Assembly (NCBI GenBank): GCA_963706785.1
Contig: CAVPNJ010000002.1
Coordinates: 868,001 to 932,000, forward strand
Source of the DNA: Pollutimonas sp963706785
Lineage (GTDB): Bacteria; Pseudomonadota; Gammaproteobacteria; Burkholderiales; Burkholderiaceae_B
Direction: 5' to 3'
Length of the DNA stretch: 64,000 nucleotides
In this document: one piece after another, positions 57,454-64,000 of the stretch
How the letters are laid out: every line of letters starts with the position of its first letter
How positions within the stretch are numbered: the stretch's first letter is position 1
Notes under the pieces: model-generated
What the model was told of the DNA's origin: nothing
What the model saw: only the letters and a program-made list of their open reading frames with translations
Databases searched by the model: none
Made by a program: the position numbers and the translations under genes

Positions 57454-57631
57454 GTAAGCCTCCTATATGGCTGACAGGTTTCCAGACCTATTGTGATATT
57501 TTGCAGTGAGAGTCGGTATCGGCCGCAGGTAAATTTCCGGTTCCGACCTATTGCCTTCAGTAGCTCACCGGAAAGCGGTCGTTCAAATTTCGAGGAACTG
57601 ACACTGACGTCCGGGCTAAGGGCGTAGCCTG

Positions 57632-58321
57632 TCAGAGGCGTCGACCTTCACCGACCGGTTGGGCGTCCGTGTGCCCTTGGCGCCGTAGGACGACATGCGT
57701 GGCCTTCTCCGACGCTACGAATTCAACGCATTCGTATCCCAGAGCCCGCAAGTCAACCCCTTCGAACAGCGGTTCTCCCCGGCCGAGCAGGACCGGCGCG
57801 ATAGCAATGTGCAGTTCATCGATGAGGCCCTCACGAAGATACTGCTGGATTGTGTCCGGCCCACCGCCGATCCGCACGTCCATTCCGGCAGCGGCCTCGC
57901 GTGCACGGTCGAGCGCCTCGCGAATGCCTCCTGTTATGAAGTGGAACGTCGTGCCGCCTTCCATCTCGATGGGGGGACGAGCATGATGGGTCAAGATGAA
58001 GACTGGAACGTGATACGGTGGATTGTCTCCCCACCAGCCTTTCCAGTTTGTGTCCGGCCAGTCCCCACGAATGGGTCCGAACATGTTCCTCCCAAGAATC
58101 CAGGCCCCAACATTCTGAAAGCCACGGGCGGCGAAATCATCGTCAACCCCGGTCGTACCGCCGTCCTTGCCGAACAAGGCCCGCTGGAACGTGCGTGTTG
58201 GGACTAGCCACTGGTGCAGTTCCGTCCCGCCAACGCCGAGCGGATTGTTGATGTCTTGATTCGGACCTGCTCCGTATCCGTCGAGCGAGATGGTGAAGCC
58301 CTCAACGCGAACTCGTGTCAT
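57632..58321 (-). CDS. Dihydrofolate reductase family protein (RibD C-terminal-like)
   Basis: A 229-residue protein. VEGFTISLDGYGAGP at the N-terminus, GAWILGRNMFGPIRGDWPD, and VRIGGGPDTIQQYLREGLID with IAIAPVLLGRGEPLF are hallmarks of the RibD-C/DHFR-like family, NADPH-dependent reductases of uncertain substrate. GGAGG precedes the ATG. It is probably monocistronic. Confidence 0.9.
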   Translation of the reverse strand: MTRVRVEGFTISLDGYGAGPNQDINNPLGVGGTELHQWLVPTRTFQRALFGKDGGTTGVDDDFAARGFQNVGAWILGRNMFGPIRGDWPDTNWKGWWGDNPPYHVPVFILTHHARPPIEMEGGTTFHFITGGIREALDRAREAAAGMDVRIGGGPDTIQQYLREGLIDELHIAIAPVLLGRGEPLFEGVDLRALGYECVEFVASEKATHVVLRRQGHTDAQPVGEGRRL

Positions 58322-58688
58322 CGTTTGCCTCCGTTTAGACGCCTAACTGGTAGTGGGCGAACGCTGGCGTCGGGACATGCTTATTAGTAGGGACAGATTT
58401 GCCGGGCTTAATATTGTTTTCACGACGGATAATTTCGGCGCTGTCTCGACATTACGGCTAATGTACCGGACACCGATAAATGCAGCAATCCGCATAAATT
58501 TTCGGTTTGGAGAAAGGCCAGCAATAACGCTCAATGACCGCTGGTAACCGCACAGAGTTTGTCGCCAACGACGCTATACGACCCGTGGATAGACACGCGC
58601 GATACGTACATGCCGTAATGATCTTCACTTACCTGCTCAATGGCACTAGTGCTTGATTTGGCGCCCTCCTTCCCGCTCGCAGCCCGGA
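58322..58688. other. Intergenic region with a possible small coupled ORF
   Basis: No recognised gene. On the minus strand a 53-codon frame (58531-58692) begins at a TTG that overlaps the fabF-like stop codon and ends GDKLCAVTSGH. Its sequence (DHYGMYVSRVSIHGSYSVVG) looks protein-like, and it could be a translated tail gene, but its start is weak. The rest shows only promoter-length AT-rich DNA. Confidence 0.4.
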
Positions 58689-59958
58689 TCAAAGCCGACG
58701 AAATACTAGGCTGGCATTGACGCCTCCAAAACCAAAGCCGTTAGAAATCGCATATTCCGTCGATATCTCGCGGGCCGATCCGCTGACAATGTCTATGCCC
58801 TCCGCTGCCGGATCAGGCTGTACCAAGTTCAGTGTAGGAGGTGCGATCTGGTCGCGCAATGCAAGTACGGTGAATATAGCTTCCACGCCGCCAGCCGCCC
58901 CAAGCAAATGTCCTGTCGAGGACTTGGTGGCTGATACGGCAGGACCTCGAGCTACTCCAAATATAGCCTTAATGGCAGCCAACTCACTAATGTCACCTAC
59001 CGGCGTGGACGTCGCATGTGCGTTCAAGTGGCCAATGAGTTCCGGTTCAAGGTTCGCCTGTTGGATTGCCAGTTCCATGGCTTGTCGTCCGCCAGCACCA
59101 TCTTCGGGCGGAGACGTCATATGATATGCGTCGGCGCTCGAGCCATAACCGACCAGTTCCGCAATCGGAGCGGCGCCTCGCCGCAATGCATGCTCAAGTT
59201 CTTCTATGACCAGTATGCCCGCTCCTTCTCCCATGACAAAGCCATCCCGCCCAACATCGAACGGGCGGGATGCCTGGGTGGGATGATCATTAAAGCCCGT
59301 GGACATTGTTCTTGCGGCGGCGAATGCACCTAGGCTGACTCGATCAATGCAGGCCTCGGCTCCGCCGCACACTGCAATATCGGCTTCGCCAGCACGAATT
59401 AGGCGCGCTGCGTCGCCAATGGCCTGGGCACTGGCAGCACAGGCGGTGGCAGGTGCGCCTAGGGGGCCACGAAAGCCGTGGCGGATGGAAATTTGCCCGG
59501 CTGCCATATTGGCCAGAAAACTGGGAACCGTGAAGGGAGAAAGCCGTTTTGGCCCACGGTTATCCGTGATTCGAACTGCATTCACAATCGCACCGAAGCC
59601 GCCAATGGCAGACGCCACAATGGTCGCCGTTCTTTGGCGATCGCTTTCGGTTTTAGGTTGCCAGCCGGCTTGGTTCAAAGCCTCCTGCGCTGCAGTCAGA
59701 GCAAAGAGGCTGAATCGGTCCATCTTCTTCTCGTCCTTAGGTTCTACTGCGAGGGCCGCATCGAATCCCCATGGACAGTCTGACGTCACCATTGGAACGA
59801 CGCCGCCGACCATTGATGCAATCCCTTCCGTATGCTCGTCATGCAAACGAGCCAATCCTGAATAGACCATTTAAGAGATGTCTCCATACCGTCTCAACCC
59901 CACATCCCAACGGCGACACTATACCCATGCCAGTCACAACAATGCGTCTCGTATTCAA
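58689..59958 (-). CDS. Beta-ketoacyl-ACP synthase II-type (FabF-like), apparent frameshift near N-terminus
   Basis: The main frame has the catalytic cysteine in ATACAASAQAIG and histidines in NAHATSTPVGD and STGHLLGAAGG, as in FabF enzymes. It begins oddly at 59870, while the frame just upstream encodes RRIVVTGMGIVSPLGCG, the missing N-terminus. Removing one base near 59864 joins them through LLNGHSGLARLHDE, giving 422 residues. The start is then TTG at 59958 with GGGGAG six bases upstream. No ACP or other fatty-acid genes are near, so it is an additional ketosynthase of unknown pathway. It is divergent from an AraC regulator. Confidence 0.88.
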
Positions 59959-60127
59959 ACCATGCTCCCCAATTGATTAAAGAAGATGCGGAGCCTTAGA
60001 TTGACAAAAGACGCCATACGGCAGCCATCGAAAACTCCAGGCATCTTAGAATTGTTGTTTAGTATAGGGAGGAGGTCAGAAAAAAAAATGGCACGTCGCG
60101 CCAATTTATATGCATAATGCGCCATAA

Positions 60128-61168
60128 TTGATAACTATGAACCTATCTTGGCAAGGCTCTCTCACTGTTTCAGCCGACTTCTTGCACGGGATGCTGCACT
60201 TCATCCGCACCCATCACGGGAAAGAGGTTGCGGCGCAAGCACTGGCAAGCGCCGCCATTCCTCAGTCCCTTCTTATTCAGCCTGATGCACGACTGACGCG
60301 CCAGCAATACGTCACGCTGTACAGGACGGTGGCAGCCACACTCGATGACGAGATGCTTGGGCTGTGGTCCAGGCCAATTCGGGGTGGAACATTGAAGTAC
60401 CTCATGCTCAGCTTGCTGGACGCGCCCACCGTGTTGGTAGCGTTGAATCGTTTTGTTCGCTTTTGGAATCTGCTACTGGATGACTATCGACTGCAAATTT
60501 CAACGAAAAATAACTTGCTGAGACTCGCTCTAATGGAAAGGACGCCTGGAACGCGGGTCACGCCACTTGGACATGAGCTGATGATGAAGCTGATTCACGG
60601 CATAGCATCATGGCTGCTTGACCGCGAAATCGCCCTGCACCGGGTCGAGTTTAGTTTTGCTAGGCCCAGGCATGTGGAGGATTATGCCTTTTTGTACCCC
60701 GGCCAGGTGGACTTTGATGCGGGTATGACAAGCATCTACTTCTTTTACCAAGATTGCGCAGAGGTGTTCAAACGTGAGAAGCACGAGCTATGGGCATTCT
60801 TGAAACGTGCTCCAGAAGACTGGACGTTCAGCCCACTGTATCGCGGTTCTATTACAGCCAAAGCCCGCGAGTATCTCGAGCAGAACATTGGGCAATCGGC
60901 AACGATACAGGATCTTGCGCGCGCACTGCACACGTCTGTACGTACGCTGAACCGTAGATTTTCAGAGGAAGGAACACATTTCCAGTTGGTGAAAGACGGA
61001 CTCCGACGGGATATCGCGGTCCATCGGCTGGCAAACTCCAACACGGGCGTGGCGGCGCTAGCAATTGATTTGGGCTTTTCTGACGCCACCGGGTTTTGCC
61101 GCGCATTTAAAAATTGGACCGGCAGTAGCCCTACTGACTATCGTAAGGGCACCCGCCAAGGTGAGTGA
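60128..61168 (+). CDS. AraC family transcriptional regulator
   Basis: A 346-residue regulator. The N-terminal Arabinose_bd-like domain (PF12625 type) spans about residues 25-210. The C-terminal AraC double helix-turn-helix is at about 245-340 (ATIQDLARALHTSVRTLNRRF and GVAALAIDLGFSDATGFCRAF). This architecture is common in regulators of lipid or acyl metabolism, which fits its position 169 bases from the divergent FabF-like gene. The target is inferred from that position only. Confidence 0.9.
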   Translation: MITMNLSWQGSLTVSADFLHGMLHFIRTHHGKEVAAQALASAAIPQSLLIQPDARLTRQQYVTLYRTVAATLDDEMLGLWSRPIRGGTLKYLMLSLLDAPTVLVALNRFVRFWNLLLDDYRLQISTKNNLLRLALMERTPGTRVTPLGHELMMKLIHGIASWLLDREIALHRVEFSFARPRHVEDYAFLYPGQVDFDAGMTSIYFFYQDCAEVFKREKHELWAFLKRAPEDWTFSPLYRGSITAKAREYLEQNIGQSATIQDLARALHTSVRTLNRRFSEEGTHFQLVKDGLRRDIAVHRLANSNTGVAALAIDLGFSDATGFCRAFKNWTGSSPTDYRKGTRQGE

Positions 61169-61289
61169 CGAGAAAAATACATGCCTGGGTCCGGACCCGC
61201 CTGTCGGCGACGAACAATAACGAAATCGCGACATACAAACACCGACAATGCGAAATCGACCCACAGCACAATATACCAAGCCCGGCAGC

Positions 61290-62042
61290 TTATTTTCTTT
61301 TCCCGCCAGCAGCTGGTCCCCCACCCGCTTTCGAAGGTTTCTTCTCGTCAACAAGACTGGCCGTCAAACGCTTATACGCCACCCCCATGTGGCTTTGCAT
61401 AGCCGCGCGGGCCAACTCGGGCTTCTTACTCCGCAGGGCCTTCAAAATTTCGCGATGTTCTTGAATAGCGTCCTGCCACACCTCATTGGATTCAAAGTGG
61501 CTATGTAGCTGGTCAAACAACGGCCCAAGGCGAAAGTCGAACAAGCGCTTCACCACGTCTACCAGAACGCTATTGCCAGTGGCTTCCGCGATACGGACAT
61601 GAAACAGACGGTCCGCGTCAATCGGCGCCTTCCCTGTTTGCGCCTCAGCCTCCATCGCATCGATCGCGTCGGCTATCGCATCGAATTGCGCCTTGCGCCC
61701 CAAACGCGCGGCAGTGGCCGCGACCTCACCCTCGAGCAGAGTACGGGCACGTATCAGTTCTAAAGGACCTTGCTCGCCCGATAAGTCTAGACCAGCCCTG
61801 GAAAGTGGAGGCGGTTCGCAGACATAAATGCCCGAGCCCATACGCACTTCAATGTATCCCTGGACTTCCAATGCAATCAACGCCTCGCGCAACGAAGGTC
61901 GGCTTACCCCCAACTGAACCGCCAGATCGCGTTCCGACGGAAGTCGGGAACCCACAGGGAATTCTCCTGCCAGTATCAGCGCCCGCAACTGGTCACTGAT
62001 CTGCCGATAAAGGCGCTGCGGTTCTATGACCTTTATAGGCAT
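61290..62042 (-). CDS. GntR family regulator, FadR subgroup
   Basis: A 250-residue regulator from ATG 62042; TTG 62048 is an alternative. The winged helix spans about residues 10-75 (LYRQISDQLRALILAGEFPVG in outline and LGVSRPSLREALIALEVQG). The C-terminal FCD effector domain shows LIRARTLLEGEVAATAA and ADRLFHVRIAEATGNSVLVD. FadR-type regulators respond to acids and repress adjacent catabolic genes. It is the last gene of the SDR, dehydrogenase, GntR operon, suggesting autoregulation. Confidence 0.92.
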   Translation of the reverse strand: MPIKVIEPQRLYRQISDQLRALILAGEFPVGSRLPSERDLAVQLGVSRPSLREALIALEVQGYIEVRMGSGIYVCEPPPLSRAGLDLSGEQGPLELIRARTLLEGEVAATAARLGRKAQFDAIADAIDAMEAEAQTGKAPIDADRLFHVRIAEATGNSVLVDVVKRLFDFRLGPLFDQLHSHFESNEVWQDAIQEHREILKALRSKKPELARAAMQSHMGVAYKRLTASLVDEKKPSKAGGGPAAGGKRK

Positions 62043-62084
62043 AATCAAAGCTCACTGCTTATTTGTCTCTGTAAGGGCCTACAT

Positions 62085-63146
62085 TTAACCACTGATTTCC
62101 CGCGGGAACTCGACACCGTATCGTTGCCCATACGGCATGAGCATAGGAGCAATGGTGGGATGTAAAGCAATGCCCCGCTGCAACTGTTCGCGTTTGGCGG
62201 CTAGGCCTCGATCACCCGGCATGCGCACTGAATCGACCCCGGGCCGAGGCGGGTTGTTTCTGCAAGCGTCGGCGATCCAGTCTGTCTGGCGCATGAATTC
62301 ATCGGGGCCCGCAAATGCGGTTGGATCATAAAGCGTCATGAAAACCGTAGCGCCCCAACCTACTGGCGGATCGGCGCGCCCATGACCGGCGAGTCCACCA
62401 GTCAAGGCTTCGACAATTAGCGCAAGACCGAATCCCTTGTGTCCGGACTGTAGTCCACCTAGGGGCATGATCGTGCCCAGCGGATCAGAACTTAATACCG
62501 CCGGATCGCGGGTAGGCACGCCGCTGGCTTCCAGCAAGCATTCGTGTTCGAATTGCTGGCCGGCCTTTTGCAGACGCGAGCTCATGCCATTGGTGACGAT
62601 GGATGAGGAAATATCTACCAAGAATGGCCCATCCGACGTCGGAATGCCCGCGGCAATTGGATTCGGCGTGAAGGTGGCGCGGGTCCCGCCGTGCGGCGCA
62701 ACGCTCGCGACGGCGGGGTCGGAACTGGCAAGCAGAAGCACTAGGCCCTGCTCGGTAGCGCGCAGCAAGTATGCCGCCAGACAGGCTATATGGTGGCTAC
62801 GCCGTATGACAAGTGTCGCACTGCCAAACTGACGCGCGCGTGGTGCCAGCGCCTCGAAGCCCTGGCGTAGCAGCCACGGCCCGGGTAATCGATGCCCGTC
62901 CCACAGTAAAGCTGCTCCGCGGTCGGACAGACACTCGGCTAAACCCGAAATGGCCATTGCACCCTTTTGAATTTCGTTCAGATATGAAGCAAGCAAGGCC
63001 AGCCCATGCGTATCGTGACCGAGCAAGTCGCCTTCGACCAGTGTCTCGGCCACTACCGCGGCCATTTCGTTTTCCATTCCTGCCGCGGTAAGTAAATTAA
63101 CAGCGTACTGGTTCAATTCCGCTGCAGAATATCGATGCGTAGTCAT
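62085..63146 (-). CDS. Malate/L-lactate dehydrogenase family (Ldh2) oxidoreductase
   Basis: A 353-residue NAD(P)-dependent dehydrogenase of the non-Rossmann PF02615 family. VEGDLLGHDTHGLALLASYL at the N-terminus, NPIAAGIPTSDGPFLVDIS and GGLQSGHKGFGLALIVEALTG are the family motifs, the histidine in GHDTHG being the usual catalytic one. Substrates across the family include malate, sulfolactate, ureidoglycolate and 2,3-diketogulonate. Its ATG shares one base with the SDR stop (TAATG), so it is translationally coupled. Confidence 0.92.
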   Translation of the reverse strand: MTTHRYSAAELNQYAVNLLTAAGMENEMAAVVAETLVEGDLLGHDTHGLALLASYLNEIQKGAMAISGLAECLSDRGAALLWDGHRLPGPWLLRQGFEALAPRARQFGSATLVIRRSHHIACLAAYLLRATEQGLVLLLASSDPAVASVAPHGGTRATFTPNPIAAGIPTSDGPFLVDISSSIVTNGMSSRLQKAGQQFEHECLLEASGVPTRDPAVLSSDPLGTIMPLGGLQSGHKGFGLALIVEALTGGLAGHGRADPPVGWGATVFMTLYDPTAFAGPDEFMRQTDWIADACRNNPPRPGVDSVRMPGDRGLAAKREQLQRGIALHPTIAPMLMPYGQRYGVEFPREISG

Positions 63147-63904
63147 TAGTAAGTTGCCCGTCCACCAGAAATATCAAAGACGCCCCCGGTTGAAAAAGAA
63201 CACTCTTCGGAACATAACCACGCCACCATGGCGGCGATTTCGTGTGGTGTTCCAAAGCGACCCATCGGAATTTTTGACAGCATGAAGTCAATATGTTGTT
63301 GGGTCATTTGCGCGAAAATTCCGGTGCGTACCGCAGCGGGTGTAATGCAATTGACGCTAATGCCCGTGCGCGAGAGCTCTTTTCCCAATGACTTAGTCAG
63401 CGCAATCACGCCCGCCTTCGAAGCGCTATAGGCCGAGGCGTTAGGATTGCCTTCCTTGCCGGCAATTGACGCAATATTGACGATTCGACCATAGCCCCTG
63501 TTCCGCATTTGCGGAACAATTGCGCGACAACATAGAAAGGGGCCGCGTAGATTGATGCTTATCACCTGGTCCCAATCGGCAACGGGATATTCCCACACGG
63601 TAGTATTGGGACCCGTAATCCCCGCGCTGGTAACCAATATGTCGATGGCGCCGAATGCTCGCGTCGTTGTTTCGGCGGCTGCAGCCACTGACGCCTCTTG
63701 ACTTACATCGACAACGACAGTTTGCGGCGTGCTTTCACTAAATGACTTCGATGCCTCTTTAAGCATTGCGGCATCGCGGTCCCACAAGCTTACCTTGGCA
63801 CCCCCTTCCGTCAAGCGATGCGCAATGGCAAGGCCGATTCCAGCGGCTCCGCCGGTAACCACCGCATGTCTTCCCGAAAAATTGTAGTGATTGCGTTCTG
63901 CCAC
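63146..63904 (-). CDS. SDR family oxidoreductase
   Basis: A 252-residue classical short-chain dehydrogenase. The NAD(P) motif is TGGAAGIG near residue 17, LVTSAGITGPN is the NAG-type motif, SIAGKEGNPNASAYSASKAG gives the catalytic Ser and YxxxK, and the C-terminus is GGVFDISGGRATY. It starts at GTG 63904 with AAGGAG upstream. It is the first gene of an operon with the Ldh2-type dehydrogenase and the GntR regulator, likely two successive oxidation steps on a hydroxy acid or polyol. Confidence 0.92.
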   Translation of the reverse strand: MAERNHYNFSGRHAVVTGGAAGIGLAIAHRLTEGGAKVSLWDRDAAMLKEASKSFSESTPQTVVVDVSQEASVAAAAETTTRAFGAIDILVTSAGITGPNTTVWEYPVADWDQVISINLRGPFLCCRAIVPQMRNRGYGRIVNIASIAGKEGNPNASAYSASKAGVIALTKSLGKELSRTGISVNCITPAAVRTGIFAQMTQQHIDFMLSKIPMGRFGTPHEIAAMVAWLCSEECSFSTGGVFDISGGRATY

Positions 63905-64000
63905 CGGGCTTCTCCTTTAAAGTCACAGCGTTGTTTTGATTTTTGCACTGCAAATGCATCACTCATTCCGGATCAACGGCCGATGCATTTTTTTATAAAA
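63905..64000. promoter_or_regulatory. Presumed promoter region of the SDR operon
   Basis: These last 96 bases precede the SDR start on the minus strand. They contain two ATGCAT blocks about 25 bases apart and a TTTGCAGTGCAAA near-palindrome. These may be operator elements for the GntR regulator, but there is no direct proof. Confidence 0.3.

Noticed and set aside
1..64000. Search for CRISPR arrays, tRNA or rRNA genes, integrases and insertion sequences
   Set aside because: No regularly spaced repeats, cloverleaf or transposase motifs were recognised by eye; a dedicated scan could still find a tRNA that I missed.

Overview
The window looks like chromosomal DNA of a betaproteobacterium of the order Burkholderiales, most likely family Alcaligenaceae (Bordetella, Achromobacter or Pusillimonas relatives). 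This is an inference from gene content: two Bug-type periplasmic receptors of the tripartite tricarboxylate transporter family, a PurL/GuaB/GuaA purine block, GreB next to a PHP-domain phosphatase, ComEC, LolD with a LolC/E partner, and an RpfE-type gene next to recJ. No rRNA, tRNA, CRISPR array, integrase or intact insertion sequence was seen.

Layout. 1-6000 is a sugar-acid catabolism block. On the minus strand lie a uronate-dehydrogenase-like enzyme, an amidohydrolase cut by the window edge, and a Bug receptor. Divergent from these is a pdxA2 / DUF1537 kinase / hydroxypyruvate-isomerase-like cassette ending in a good terminator. A 12-bp palindrome of GntR-operator type sits in the divergent promoter region. 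6000-13200 carries L-serine dehydratase, a PQQ-type sugar dehydrogenase, a DsbA-like thiol oxidoreductase, a second Bug receptor, an IclR regulator, a RidA protein and a DUF72 protein. 13200-23300 is mostly housekeeping: guaA, guaB, purL, greB and a PHP phosphatase, with an MFS transporter inserted between guaB and guaA. 23300-29500 holds an alpha/beta hydrolase and a complete branched-chain 2-oxoacid dehydrogenase operon (E1alpha, E1beta, E2, E3).

29500-39800 holds comEC, a decayed SulP transporter remnant, tatD, lolD, lolC/E, an RpfE-type gene, recJ and a DMT exporter. 39800-47600 is accessory: an NTF2-VOC fusion divergent from an HxlR-SCP2 regulator, a second DMT exporter, a serine acetyltransferase, an orphan branched-chain-type receptor, a carboxymuconolactone-decarboxylase-like protein, a hemerythrin-like protein and an AEC permease. 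47600-54240 carries a YhaN/YhaO (SbcCD-like) ATPase-nuclease pair and a chemoreceptor. 54240-60000 is mixed small genes around a 197-bp GC-rich inverted-repeat element, ending in a FabF-type ketosynthase. 60000-64000 holds an AraC regulator and an SDR / malate-lactate dehydrogenase / GntR operon.

Six otherwise convincing genes (purL, lpd, the orphan receptor gene, yhaN, yhaO and the fabF-like gene) are split by seven single-base frame changes, several at short homopolymers. Correcting each by one base gives a full-length protein and a gene length divisible by three. I read these as probable sequencing or assembly indels, though real decay cannot be excluded. I did not find a convincing undescribed multi-gene system. 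The best leads are the mixed acid-sugar cassette, the GC-rich palindromic element, the direct repeat around the SulP remnant, and the NTF2-VOC/HxlR-SCP2 pair.
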